Origin: Chromatiales bacterium
GTDB taxonomy: Bacteria; Pseudomonadota; Gammaproteobacteria; JAHELT01
Length of the DNA stretch: 32,699 nt
Direction: 5' to 3'
Assembly (NCBI GenBank): GCA_024644045.1
Contig: JAHELT010000043.1
Span: 1 to 32,699, forward strand
Part shown: one piece after another, positions 11,928 through 20,236 of the stretch
Position numbering within the stretch: position 1 is the first letter of the stretch
How the letters are laid out: each line of letters opens with the position of its first letter
Made by a program: the position numbers and the translations under genes
Notes under the pieces: generated by a model
What the model saw: only the letters and a program-made list of their open reading frames with translations
What the model was told of the DNA's origin: nothing
Databases searched by the model: none

Positions 11928-11974
11928 TGCGCGGCGATCGCGAAAACGTGGCGCAGCGCTCATTTTCCATGGGA

Positions 11975-12020
11975 TTGCAACCCTTCTATGCCGCCGTTAT
12001 TGAAGTACAATGCATAATAC
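11975..12020 (+). promoter_or_regulatory. AT-rich segment, possible rpoN promoter
   Basis: The 201-base gap between lptB and rpoN holds an AT-rich island. It has TTGCAA (11975-11980), TACAAT (12006-12011) and ATAAT (12014-12018). It also has an imperfect 16-base dyad centred on ATGCAT (12005-12020, 6 of 8 pairs matching). No pair of elements has ideal -35/-10 spacing except TTGCAA with the poor TATTGA 17 bases on. A separate rpoN promoter here is plausible but not proven. Confidence 0.25.
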
Positions 12021-12128
12021 TTGCCAACACCTGAAGAGGCGCATGCAGGCCAACCTACCACAGCCGTTCGCAGGGGTCGTCACCCCTGAGGCGGCGCGCC
12101 ACGATATCACCCCGGCGCGCGCCACACG

Positions 12129-13682
12129 ATGAAGCAGACCCTGCAACTCAGACTCGGGCAGCAGCTCACCATGACGCCGCAGCTGCAGCAGGCGATTCGC
12201 CTGCTGCAGCTCTCGACGCTCGAGTTGCAGACCGAAATCCAGGAAGCGCTTGACTCGAACCCGATGCTGGAGCTCGAGGACGAGTCGAACGACGCCGCGG
12301 ACGGTGAAAACCGCAGCGCAGAGGACGGGACCCAGGCAGATGGCGCGGAGCGGGCCGACAGCAAGGAATCCGCCGGCGACGGGGGCGAAGCGCCGGAGCC
12401 CGACTCCGCGCCCGATCTGGACACCGAGTTCTCCGGCTCCGAGGACAACCTCCCGGACGAGCTGCCGGTGGACAGCGTCTGGGAAGACATCTACGAGCCG
12501 AGCTATGCCGGCGGCGAACGCCGCGGCGAGGATTCCGACCGGGATTTTCTGGACTTTCAGAGCGACGTCTCGGATTCGTCGCTGCGTGACCAGCTGATCG
12601 ATCAGCTGCGCCTGTTGCCGATCAGCGAAGTGGATCAGGCGATCGGCGCCGCGATCATCGATGCGGTCGACGACAACGGCTATCTCAGCGAATCGCTGGA
12701 GGACATTCTCAGCGGCCCGCTGGCCAACGGCCATGCGCACGATGCCGGCGATTCACTGGAGCTCGACCAGGTCGAGGCCGTGCTGCACATGATTCAGCAG
12801 TTCGACCCGCCGGGCGTCGCGGCCCGCGACCCGGGCGAGTCGATGGCCGTGCAGCTGCAGCATCTGCCCAAGGACACGCCGGCGCTTGAGATCGCACGCA
12901 GCATCGTCACCGAGCACCTGGACACGCTCGCGGCTCGCGATTTCAACCGCCTGCGCCGGAACCTGAAGATCTCCGACGAGGAGCTGCAGACCGCAATCGC
13001 GCTGATCCAATCGCTGAATCCACGCCCCGGCTCGCAGATCGACTCGAAACGCATTCAATACATCGTGCCGGATGTTTTCGTGCGCAAGCACAAAGGCGTG
13101 TGGCGCGTCGAACTGAATCCCGACATCGCGCCGCGGCTGAGCATCAATTCGCTGTACTCGAGCATGGTGCGGCGCGCCGACAAGAGCGATGACAACAACT
13201 TTCTGCGCAATCACCTGCAGGAAGCCCGCTGGTTCATCAAGAGTCTGCAGAGCCGCAACGAGACGCTGCTGAAGGTCGCGACGACCATTGTCAAGCGCCA
13301 GCGCGGTTTTCTCGAGTACGGCGAAGAAGCCATGAAACCCATGGTGCTGCGCGATATCGCCGAGCAGCTGGAAATGCACGAGTCGACCATCTCGCGCGTG
13401 ACCACCCAGAAGTTCATGCACACGCCACGCGGTATATTCGAATTCAAGTACTTCTTTTCCAGCCACGTGGGCACCGCTGACGGGGGTGAGTGCTCGGCAA
13501 CGGCGATTCGCGCCATGGTGCGCAAGCTCATCGCGGAGGAGAACCGTGCCAAGCCGCTGAGCGACAATAAAATCGCCAGCATTCTGGTGGAGAAAGGCAT
13601 CAACGTGGCGCGGCGCACGGTGGCCAAATACCGCGAGGCGATGGCGATACCCCCGTCCAACGAGCGCAAGCGACTGGCATGA
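12129..13682 (+). CDS. rpoN: RNA polymerase sigma-54 factor RpoN
   Basis: The protein has 517 residues. It opens with the Gln-rich activator-interacting Region I (MKQTLQLRLGQQLTMTPQLQ, LLQLSTLELQTEI). A long acidic Region II follows (about 45-145, rich in Asp, Glu and Ala). Then come the core-binding domain (QFDPPGVAARDPGE) and the DNA-binding part with the helix-turn-helix (LEMHESTISRVTTQKFMHTPRG). The RpoN box ARRTVAKYRE lies at residues 494-503, just before the end. It directs RNA polymerase to -24/-12 promoters and needs AAA+ activators. Its place between lptB and hpf is the classic one. Confidence 0.98.
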   Translation: MKQTLQLRLGQQLTMTPQLQQAIRLLQLSTLELQTEIQEALDSNPMLELEDESNDAADGENRSAEDGTQADGAERADSKESAGDGGEAPEPDSAPDLDTEFSGSEDNLPDELPVDSVWEDIYEPSYAGGERRGEDSDRDFLDFQSDVSDSSLRDQLIDQLRLLPISEVDQAIGAAIIDAVDDNGYLSESLEDILSGPLANGHAHDAGDSLELDQVEAVLHMIQQFDPPGVAARDPGESMAVQLQHLPKDTPALEIARSIVTEHLDTLAARDFNRLRRNLKISDEELQTAIALIQSLNPRPGSQIDSKRIQYIVPDVFVRKHKGVWRVELNPDIAPRLSINSLYSSMVRRADKSDDNNFLRNHLQEARWFIKSLQSRNETLLKVATTIVKRQRGFLEYGEEAMKPMVLRDIAEQLEMHESTISRVTTQKFMHTPRGIFEFKYFFSSHVGTADGGECSATAIRAMVRKLIAEENRAKPLSDNKIASILVEKGINVARRTVAKYREAMAIPPSNERKRLA

Positions 13683-13911
13683 GTCCCGCCGCTGACGGGC
13701 GCCGGTCCGCGCGCTGAACCACCCGCGAGTCGATGATTCCGCGATGCATCCGGTTATTCTCAGCGCAGCCCGGGATCGCACGTCGCCCGGTTTCTGCCCG
13801 GGGGCCGAAAGGTCCTTGCGCATCCCACTCAAGTTTGCTGCGGCCACGTCGCTCAGCGCCTACGGCGGGCACCCGCGGGCGCGCGCAACAGAACAACATC
13901 GGGAGATTCGA

Positions 13912-14223
13912 ATGAATGTATCCGTCACTGGTCATCACGTCGACGTCACTGAGGCATTGCGCAAGTACGCCGCCAGCAAGCTCGAGCGCCTGGAAAGACA
14001 TTTCGACCATGTCACGGAAATTCACGTTATCCTCAGCGTCGAGAAACTGAGACAGAAAGCCGAAGCCACCATGCACCTGGCCGGCAGCCAGCTCTACGCC
14101 GAGGCGGTCAACGAGGATATGTACGCGGCGTTGGATCTACTGACCGACAAGCTCGACCGGCAGGTCATCAAGCACAAGGAAAAGCTTCGTGATCACCACA
14201 AGAAAGACAAATACAGCAGCTGA
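13912..14223 (+). CDS. hpf: Ribosome hibernation promoting factor, short form
   Basis: The protein has 103 residues (MNVSVTGHHVDVTEALRKYA...), the short HPF/YfiA form that binds the decoding site of idle 30S subunits and promotes ribosome dimers with RMF. The chosen ATG has a good ribosome site, GGGAG at 13901-13905, six bases upstream; the longer open frame upstream is not needed. The 229 bases between rpoN and this start show no convincing gene. ptsN follows after 12 bases. Confidence 0.95.
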   Translation: MNVSVTGHHVDVTEALRKYAASKLERLERHFDHVTEIHVILSVEKLRQKAEATMHLAGSQLYAEAVNEDMYAALDLLTDKLDRQVIKHKEKLRDHHKKDKYSS

Positions 14224-14235
14224 CAGTACGCAATC

Positions 14236-14712
14236 ATGTCCGGACTCGAAGAACTTCTGAACGAAATTGCCATCGACTGCAGCGTAGCGGTGGCCAGCAA
14301 GAAAAAAGCCCTGGAGGCGCTGTCGACGTTGCTCGAGCGCAGCACCGAGGCGGTCGACGCCACGCAGATATTCGACAGCCTGGTCGCCCGCGAACGGCTG
14401 GGCAGCACCGGTCTCGGGCACGGCATCGCCATCCCGCACGGGCGCCTCGCCCAGCTCGAGCGCACGGGGGGGGCGTTGCTGATCCTCGAAGAGGGTATAG
14501 ATTTCGATGCCCCGGATCGGCAGCCGGTCAGCATCCTGTTCGGTCTGCTGGTGCCGGAGGCGTGCAACGATGCCCACCTGCAGATCCTGGCCGGCCTCGC
14601 CGCCATGTTCAGCGATGCCGACCTGCGCAATGCGCTGAGGGCCTGCTCCGACGAGCCCGCATTGCGCCAGACCATGCTCAACTGGGAAGCGCCGAAGGCC
14701 GCTTCCGCCTAG
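14236..14712 (+). CDS. ptsN: Nitrogen-regulatory PTS enzyme IIA (EIIA-Ntr)
   Basis: The protein has 158 residues. The phosphorylated His68 lies in GHGIAIPHGRLAQLE. The second conserved His62 precedes it, and the EIIA fold marks FDSLVARERLGSTGLG and PVSILFGLLVPE are clear. It is the final phosphate acceptor of the nitrogen PTS and is known in other bacteria to regulate potassium transport and stress responses. It has no sugar-transport EIIB or EIIC partner nearby, which supports a purely regulatory role. Confidence 0.97.
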   Translation: MSGLEELLNEIAIDCSVAVASKKKALEALSTLLERSTEAVDATQIFDSLVARERLGSTGLGHGIAIPHGRLAQLERTGGALLILEEGIDFDAPDRQPVSILFGLLVPEACNDAHLQILAGLAAMFSDADLRNALRACSDEPALRQTMLNWEAPKAASA

Positions 14713-14858
14713 CCGCAACATCCAAGCGTATCCGGCGCCTGGACCGCGCCGGGATGCACCGAGGCGGTGCGCCGCAAACCCGGTCAGGCCCCGCTTCAGC
14801 GCCGGGAAACCCCTGCTTCTTACCCGCTTTCTCCGGCATGCAACCCGGGTCCAGGCGG

Positions 14859-14864
14859 TATACT
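14859..14864 (+). promoter_or_regulatory. Possible -10 element ahead of rapZ
   Basis: TATACT matches the sigma-70 -10 consensus at five of six bases and lies 82 bases upstream of the rapZ start, within the 234-base ptsN-rapZ gap. No good -35 hexamer lies at the right distance, so the case is weak. The gap holds no other recognisable feature. Confidence 0.25.
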
Positions 14865-14946
14865 TGCGCTTTCAAGCCAAAGTCGTGCTGCAACGGCAGC
14901 GTAATCGGGCGGCGCGAGCGGCGCACTTCCCGGCAAAGTTAGAGCC

Positions 14947-15804
14947 ATGAAACTGATTATCGTCAGCGGTCTGTCCGGTTCGGGAAAGAGCGTCGCGCTC
15001 AACACCCTCGAGGACGAGGGCTTCTACTGCGTGGACAACCTGCCCACCGGTTTGCTCGAACCGCTGATCGCCAGCGTGGGCGACCGCCAGATCAAACTGT
15101 ACGACCGGGTCGCGGTCGGGATCGACGCGCGCAGCGACGCGGCCGAGCTTCGCGGCCTGCCGGAAACGGTGCAGCGGCTCGCGCAGCGCGGCGTGGAGGC
15201 CCAGATCCTGTTTCTGCACGCGGAGATGAAAACGCTGATCCGGCGCTTCAGCGAGACGCGACGCAAGCACCCGATGTCGCGCAAGGGCATGCCGCTGATG
15301 GAGGCGATCGAGGTCGAGAAAGCGGTGCTGTCAGGCGTGAACGCCAACGCGGATCTGTCCATCGACACGACCCAGCTGACCCTGCACCAGCTGCGCGACC
15401 TGATCAAGGACCGGCTGCTTTCCAAGAGCAGCGCCGGCCTGTCGCTGCTGTTCCAGTCTTTCGGGTACAAGAACGGACTCCCGGGCGATACCGATTTCGT
15501 GTTCGACGTGCGCTGTCTGCCGAACCCCTACTGGGAGCCGCGGCTGCGTGAGAAGACCGGGCGCGACTCCGAGGTGGTCAAGTACCTCAACGCCCATCCC
15601 ATGGTCGAAACCATGTACACCCGAATACGCGATTTCCTCGAGGAGTGGATACCGCATTTCCAGGCGGAGAACCGGTCCTACATCACCGTGTCGGTGGGCT
15701 GCACCGGCGGGCAGCATCGCTCCGTGTTTCTGGTGGACAAGCTCTACGATCACTTTCGGGTACGCCTGCAGAACGTCGCCATTCGCCATCGCGAGCTGCA
15801 GTAG
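14947..15804 (+). CDS. rapZ: RNase adapter protein RapZ (nucleotide-binding)
   Basis: The protein has 285 residues. Walker A GLSGSGKS is at residues 8-15, followed by the family mark LEDEGFYCVDNLP. The C-terminal domain has RCLPNPYWEP and the signature VGCTGGQHRSVFLVDKL. In E. coli RapZ brings RNase E to the sRNA GlmZ and so tunes glucosamine-6-phosphate synthase; in other lineages the role is less clear. It follows ptsN after 234 bases and is followed by the HPr gene after 5 bases. Confidence 0.97.
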   Translation: MKLIIVSGLSGSGKSVALNTLEDEGFYCVDNLPTGLLEPLIASVGDRQIKLYDRVAVGIDARSDAAELRGLPETVQRLAQRGVEAQILFLHAEMKTLIRRFSETRRKHPMSRKGMPLMEAIEVEKAVLSGVNANADLSIDTTQLTLHQLRDLIKDRLLSKSSAGLSLLFQSFGYKNGLPGDTDFVFDVRCLPNPYWEPRLREKTGRDSEVVKYLNAHPMVETMYTRIRDFLEEWIPHFQAENRSYITVSVGCTGGQHRSVFLVDKLYDHFRVRLQNVAIRHRELQ

Positions 15805-15809
15805 GCGAG

Positions 15810-16079
15810 ATGCTCACACAGGAGATCGAGATCGTGAACAAGCTGGGGCTGCATGCGCGCGCCGCGGCCAAGCTGGTCAATCTGGCCACCGGTTTCGAAG
15901 CCGAGGTCGAGATCGAAAAGGACGGCCGGCGGGTCAACGGAAAGAGCATCATGAGCGTGATGATGCTGGCCGCCAACCAGGGCAGCAGGCTCACGCTGCA
16001 TGTCGACGGCAGCGATGAGCACGAGGCGATGACACAGGTGGTGGAGCTGATCAACGCGCGTTTCGGCGAGGGAGAGTGA
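15810..16079 (+). CDS. HPr-family phosphocarrier (NPr/PtsO type)
   Basis: The protein has 89 residues. The phosphorylated His15 is in KLGLHARAAAKLV, and the Ser46 region reads NGKSIMSVMMLAA. It carries phosphate from enzyme I to EIIA proteins. Its place after rapZ equals npr/ptsO of E. coli and Pseudomonas, and also ptsH of Xanthomonas-type clusters, so PtsO or PtsH would both be fair names. Ser46 is conserved although no HPr kinase gene is found in the cluster. The ATG at 15810 gives a normal HPr start; the frame upstream overlaps rapZ and is discarded. Confidence 0.95.
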   Translation: MLTQEIEIVNKLGLHARAAAKLVNLATGFEAEVEIEKDGRRVNGKSIMSVMMLAANQGSRLTLHVDGSDEHEAMTQVVELINARFGEGE

Positions 16080-16083
16080 GCGC

Positions 16084-17865
16084 TTGAGCGTGATGTTCAA
16101 CGGCATCGGCGTATCGCGCGGCTTTGGCATCGGCGAGGCGCAGATCCTGGAGCGCGACCAGCCTGAAGTCGCCGAGATCACGCTGCCCGAGTCGGCGCTG
16201 GGGCAGGAAGTGGAGCGTTTCCACACGGCGGTCGAACACGCGCGTACCCAGCTGCGCAACGTCCTCGACCTGATCCCCAGGGACACGCCCGGCGAGATCG
16301 AGTCGTTCATCGAATCGCACCTGCTGATGCTCAACGATCCAATGATGCACGACGGCCCGATCCGTATCATCCGCGAGCTTCGCTGCAATGCCGAATGGGC
16401 GCTGAAGCAGCAGCGCGATGCGATCGTCAGCGTGTTCGAAGCCATGGACGATCCGTACCTGCGCACCCGCAAGGACGACGTCGAGCACGTCATGCGGCGG
16501 ATACAGCAGGCGCTGCACAACCCGGAGGGCGAGTCCAAACCCGAGGCGCCGCAGGACTGGCACGGCCGCATCGTGGTCGCGGATGACCTGACCCCGGCCG
16601 ATACCGTGCACATGCAGCACCAGGGGGTCGCGGGCTTCATCACCGAATCGGGGGGACAGCTGTCGCACACCGCGATCCTGGCCCGCAGCCTGGGCATCCC
16701 CGCGGTGATCGGTGTGCACGAGGCGCGCCGTTACATGCGCAACGGCGAAACATTGATCATCGACGGTCAGTCGGGGCTGGTCATCGCATCACCCAACCGC
16801 GCCACCGTGGCGCACTACGAAGAACGCAGCGACGCCCTGAAGCGGCGCATCCACGAGCTGATCAGCCTGCGCGACGCCCCGGCAGTGACCCTGGACGGCG
16901 ATCCGGTGACCCTCCAGGCGAACATAGAGATCCGCGAAGACATCGAGGCACTGCGCAAGGTGAACGCCGCGGGCGTAGGGCTGTACCGTACAGAGTTCAT
17001 GTACATGAACCGCAGCGACGTTCCCGACGAGGAGGAACACTACGAGACCTACATCGCCGTGGTGCGCGAGCTGCGGGGCGCGCCGCTCACCATCCGCACG
17101 GTCGACATCGGCGCCGACAAGGAAATCGACGACGATCAGGTAGGCCCGCTGGCGCACAACCCGGCCATGGGCCTGCGCGGCATTCGCCGCTGCCTGATCG
17201 ATCCGACGCTGTTCATACCGCAGCTGCGCGCGATCCTGCGTGCATCGGCCAAGGGGCCGATCAACATCATGTTCCCCATGCTGACCACGGTCAGCGAGGT
17301 GCGCCAGACGCTGGCGCTCCTGGAGGACGTGAAGGCGTCGCTGCGCCGGGAGGGCGAACGTTTCGACGAGAGCATACCGGTAGGCGGCATGATCGAAGTA
17401 CCCGCAGCGGCGGTGTCCGCGCACCAGTTCGCGGAGCATTTGAATTTTCTTTCCATCGGCACCAACGACCTCATCCAGTACTCGCTGGCCATCGACCGGA
17501 TCGACGACCAGGTCAACTACCTCTATGACCCGCTGCATCCGGCCGTGCTGATCCTGATAAAGCGCGTGATCGACGCCGGTCGCACCGCGAGCATACCGGT
17601 TTCCATGTGCGGCGAGATGGCCGGCGACCCGCGTTACGTGCGGCTGCTGCTGAGCCTGGGCTTGCGCGATTTCAGCGTCCCGCCCAACGCGATCCTCGAG
17701 GTACGCCAGGTCATCAACAGCACACTGCTGGCCGACGTGCTTCGCTATGCCGAAAAGATCATCGCCTCCAGCGACCCGGAGCAGCAGAATGCGCTGCTGG
17801 AGGAAATGAACGCGGGCGTCGATTCGATCATGGAGCAGGACGCCTACTCCGCCCTGTTTCACTAG
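16084..17865 (+). CDS. Phosphoenolpyruvate-protein phosphotransferase (PTS enzyme I)
   Basis: The protein has 593 residues and uses PEP to phosphorylate HPr. The N-terminal HPr-binding domain is followed by the swivelling domain with the active His195 in GGQLSHTAILARSLGIPAV. The C-terminal PEP-binding barrel has GLYRTEFMYMNR, RTVDIGADK, MIEVPAA, the signature SIGTNDLIQYSLAIDR and the catalytic Cys in SMCGEMAGD. No N-terminal GAF domain is present, so it is built like PtsI and not like PtsP of the E. coli nitrogen PTS. The TTG at 16084 is chosen because a GGGAGAG site lies seven bases upstream; GTG 16090 and ATG 16093 are alternatives in frame. Confidence 0.96.
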   Translation: MSVMFNGIGVSRGFGIGEAQILERDQPEVAEITLPESALGQEVERFHTAVEHARTQLRNVLDLIPRDTPGEIESFIESHLLMLNDPMMHDGPIRIIRELRCNAEWALKQQRDAIVSVFEAMDDPYLRTRKDDVEHVMRRIQQALHNPEGESKPEAPQDWHGRIVVADDLTPADTVHMQHQGVAGFITESGGQLSHTAILARSLGIPAVIGVHEARRYMRNGETLIIDGQSGLVIASPNRATVAHYEERSDALKRRIHELISLRDAPAVTLDGDPVTLQANIEIREDIEALRKVNAAGVGLYRTEFMYMNRSDVPDEEEHYETYIAVVRELRGAPLTIRTVDIGADKEIDDDQVGPLAHNPAMGLRGIRRCLIDPTLFIPQLRAILRASAKGPINIMFPMLTTVSEVRQTLALLEDVKASLRREGERFDESIPVGGMIEVPAAAVSAHQFAEHLNFLSIGTNDLIQYSLAIDRIDDQVNYLYDPLHPAVLILIKRVIDAGRTASIPVSMCGEMAGDPRYVRLLLSLGLRDFSVPPNAILEVRQVINSTLLADVLRYAEKIIASSDPEQQNALLEEMNAGVDSIMEQDAYSALFH

Positions 17866-17866
17866 G

Positions 17867-17905
17867 GCGTTGAGCGTCGACCGGCGCCGCGCGCGTCGAC
17901 AACGC
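17867..17905 (+). terminator. Stem-loop directly after enzyme I, terminator-like but without a T-run
   Basis: GCGTT (17867-17871) pairs with AACGC (17901-17905) and GTCGAC (17876-17881) pairs with GTCGAC (17895-17900), with a 4-base bulge and a 13-base loop. It starts two bases after the enzyme I stop codon. The following bases are GAAATAAC, with no T-tract, so it may protect the 3' end of the message or pause polymerase more than terminate on its own. Confidence 0.35.
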
Positions 17906-17976
17906 GAAATAACACAACCAGCGCTGCGCCAGACGTATCCCGCGCCGCTGTCACTCAGTTGCTGCGAGCGCTGGGA

Positions 17977-18111
17977 TATACTAGTGTGCTGTCCCGTGAA
18001 TAACGTGTAATTCCGCGTGCCGCCAAGGTTCAGCTGCAAGGCTTGCGTGAGAAAGCATAGCCCGGCTGGGGTTTGAACGCGTAACACCGCAGATGGGCCT
18101 TGGCGGCGCGC
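17977..18111 (+). ncRNA. Candidate structured RNA or mgtE leader
   Basis: The 384 bases between enzyme I and mgtE hold no gene but a strong fold. A 14-bp stem joins 18015-18028 to 18098-18111 with one G-U pair and no gap. Inside, TTCA (18029-18032) can pair with TGAA (18074-18077). An inner hairpin pairs GGCT/AGCC (18040-18043 with 18059-18062) and TGC/GCA (18044-18046 with 18055-18057). A -10-like TATACT lies at 17977-17982, though its -35 is poor. A separate 6-bp hairpin AATAGC-GACG-GCTATT follows at 18179-18194. The sequence is not an M-box, 6S RNA, SRP RNA or tRNA that I recognise. It could be a cis-acting leader of mgtE or a small RNA. Confidence 0.4.
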
Positions 18112-18249
18112 CCAACTGATTGATCTGTAGACGACGGGGGCGTGTGTCGCGGGCCATGACAGCGTTGCGCCGCTCAGCAATAGCGACGGCTATTACTTTC
18201 ACGACGACGTCTTGTCCTGACCCGCGCCACGCGCTCAGAATTGCACGCC

Positions 18250-19611
18250 ATGCCTGACTCTGCCACCCAGGAACCGACAGACGAGCGCCTGCAACGACTG
18301 TCCGACGTGCTCGAAAGCGGGACCGTGCAGCAGGCCCTGCGCATCCTGAACGCGCTGCATCCCGCCGAGATCGCCGATCTACTCGAATCGTTACCACCGC
18401 GCCAGCGCGCCCTGGTATGGGAGCTGGTCGACGGCGAGATCGGCGGTCAGGTGCTGCTGGAAGTGGGCGAGGAAGTCCGCAACTCACTGATCAGCGATAT
18501 GCAGGCGGACGAGATCCTGGCCGCCGCCGAAGGACTGGACGTGGACGATCTCGCGGACTTCCTGCAGTCGCTGCCGGACACGCTGCTGCAGGAAACGCTG
18601 CAGGGCATGGACAAGCAGAACCGCGCTCGCCTCGAGGAGATCCTCTCCTACCCCGAGGACAGCGCCGGCGGACTGATGGACACCAATCTGGTGACGGTGC
18701 GCGCCGACGTGCCGCTCGACGCGGTGCATCGCTATCTGCGCATGAAAGGCGAGCTGCCCGAGCACACCAATCAATTGTTCGTCGTCGATCGTTACGGCAA
18801 TTACCAGGGTGTCATATCGCTGCACCGCCTGCTGACCCAGGACCCCGACGCGCTGGTGGCGGACACCATGGACAGCACGATCAGCGCGATCAATGCGAAC
18901 ATGGGCAGCAACGACGTCGTCCGGCTGTTCGAGGACCTGGACCTGGTAACCGCCCCGGTGGTCGACGACCGCAACCGGCTGCTGGGCCGGATCACGGTGG
19001 ACGACGTGGTGGACGTGATCCGCGACGAGGCCGAGCACTCGGTGCTCAGCATGGCCGGCCTGTCGGAAGAGCGCGACATCTTCGCGCCGGTGGTGCAGAG
19101 CGGGCGCCGCCGCGGTGTGTGGCTCGGAGTGAATCTCGCGACCGCGTTTCTCGCGTCCTGGGTGATCGGGCGCTTCACTGCGACACTGGATCAGATCGTC
19201 GCGCTGGCCGTACTCATGCCGATTGTGGCCAGCATGGGCGGGATCGCCGGCAGCCAGACACTGACCCTGGTCATCCGCGGCCAGGCGCTGGGCCAGGTCG
19301 GGCGCACCAACATCCGCTGGCTGCTCAATCGCGAGCTCGCGGTCGCGCTCCTGAACGGCCTGGTGTGGTCGCTGGTGGTGGCGGCGATCGCGGTGCTGTG
19401 GTTTCACGACTACGCGATCGGCGCCGTGATCGCCGCGGCATTGATCATCAATCTGCTCTGCGCCGCCGCCGCCGGGGTGGTGATCCCCTTCGTGTTGCGT
19501 CAGCTCGACGTCGACCCGGCACTGGCCGGCGGCGTGATACTGACCACGATCACGGACGTCATCGGGTTCGTTGCCTTCCTGGGCCTCGCGACCAGGTTCC
19601 TGCTGGGCTGA
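18250..19611 (+). CDS. mgtE: Magnesium transporter MgtE
   Basis: The protein has 453 residues in the usual MgtE order. The N domain of helical repeats is about 1-135 (ALHPAEIADLLESLP, DDLADFLQSLP). The paired CBS domains are about 140-260 (YPEDSAGGLMD, VDRYGNYQGVISLHRLL, DDRNRLLGRITVDDVVDVI). Five membrane helices follow, with the pore signature PIVASMGGIAGSQTLT and the C-terminal ILTTITDVIGFVAFLGLA. It is a Mg2+ channel whose cytosolic part closes it when Mg2+ is high. The ATG at 18250 is preferred over the in-frame TTG nine bases upstream. The tag start follows 16 bases after its stop. Confidence 0.97.
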   Translation: MPDSATQEPTDERLQRLSDVLESGTVQQALRILNALHPAEIADLLESLPPRQRALVWELVDGEIGGQVLLEVGEEVRNSLISDMQADEILAAAEGLDVDDLADFLQSLPDTLLQETLQGMDKQNRARLEEILSYPEDSAGGLMDTNLVTVRADVPLDAVHRYLRMKGELPEHTNQLFVVDRYGNYQGVISLHRLLTQDPDALVADTMDSTISAINANMGSNDVVRLFEDLDLVTAPVVDDRNRLLGRITVDDVVDVIRDEAEHSVLSMAGLSEERDIFAPVVQSGRRRGVWLGVNLATAFLASWVIGRFTATLDQIVALAVLMPIVASMGGIAGSQTLTLVIRGQALGQVGRTNIRWLLNRELAVALLNGLVWSLVVAAIAVLWFHDYAIGAVIAAALIINLLCAAAAGVVIPFVLRQLDVDPALAGGVILTTITDVIGFVAFLGLATRFLLG

Positions 19612-19627
19612 GCGGACGGGTTCGGAC

Positions 19628-20236
19628 GTGACCACGAACAAAGCGCGCTGTGGATGGTGCGCGGGCAGCGCGCTCGACGAACACTATCACGACACGGAGT
19701 GGGGTGTGCCGCAAACCGATGAGCGCACGCTCTTCGAGATGCTGATCCTGGAGGGCGCCCAGGCGGGACTGTCCTGGCGCACCATACTCAACAAGCGCGA
19801 GAACTACCGCAAGGCGTTCGACGGATTCGACCCGGCGCGCATCGCCCGCTACCGCCCGGCACGCATCGAGAAGCTGCTGGCCGACGCCGGGATCGTGCGC
19901 AACCGGCTGAAAATCGAATCCACTGTGAGCAATGCGCAGGCGTTCCTGCGCGTGCAGGAGACCCACGCGACGTTTGCCGGCTTCCTCTGGGCCTTCGTCG
20001 ACGGGCGGCCGATCCAGAACCGCTGGCGGAGCATGCGCAAGGTGCCGGCTTCCACGCCGCAGTCGGACACGCTGAGCCGGGAGCTGAAGCGGCTCGGGTT
20101 CCGCTTCGTGGGCACGACGATCTGCTATGCGTACATGCAGGCAGTGGGCCTGGTCAACGACCACCTGGTCCGCTGTTTCCGGCACGCGGAGGTGGAAAAA
20201 AAGGGGTCAGGTTTATTTGAAGACTACTTCAAATAA
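19628..20236 (+). CDS. tag: DNA-3-methyladenine glycosylase I (Tag)
   Basis: The enzyme removes 3-methyladenine from alkylated DNA. From the GTG at 19628 it has 202 residues. The family start RCGWC, YHDTEWGVPQTDE, ILEGAQAGLSW, NKRENYRKAF and GFRFVGTTICYAYMQAVGLVNDH are all present. The four zinc ligands of the E. coli enzyme have counterparts: Cys in RCGW, His in YHD, and His and Cys in NDHLVRC. The last 13 or so residues (from EKKGSG) are encoded by the left arm, loop and part of the right arm of a large palindrome, which also supplies the TAA stop. The natural C-terminus has thus been replaced by the inserted element. Confidence 0.93.
   Translation: MTTNKARCGWCAGSALDEHYHDTEWGVPQTDERTLFEMLILEGAQAGLSWRTILNKRENYRKAFDGFDPARIARYRPARIEKLLADAGIVRNRLKIESTVSNAQAFLRVQETHATFAGFLWAFVDGRPIQNRWRSMRKVPASTPQSDTLSRELKRLGFRFVGTTICYAYMQAVGLVNDHLVRCFRHAEVEKKGSGLFEDYFK

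Noticed and set aside
13683-13911. N-terminal extension of HPF or a small gene between rpoN and hpf
   Set aside because: The frame is open from 13744, but the HPF fold starts at the ATG at 13912, which has a good ribosome site; the upstream peptide has no recognisable motif.
14713-14946. Remnant of hprK between ptsN and rapZ
   Set aside because: No P-loop or other HprK-like peptide is visible in any frame of this gap.
17977-18111. 6S RNA, SRP RNA, tRNA or M-box riboswitch in the mgtE leader
   Set aside because: The long closing stem is suggestive, but the conserved internal sequences of these RNAs that I can recall are absent. Left as an unnamed candidate.
16789-18180. 463-residue open frame opposite enzyme I
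   Set aside because: Antisense to a complete enzyme I gene; no domain recognised and no ribosome site.
17981-18487. 168-residue minus-strand frame covering the mgtE leader
   Set aside because: Arg/Ala-rich with no motif, overlaps the mgtE start, and crosses the strong RNA-like stem; treated as chance.
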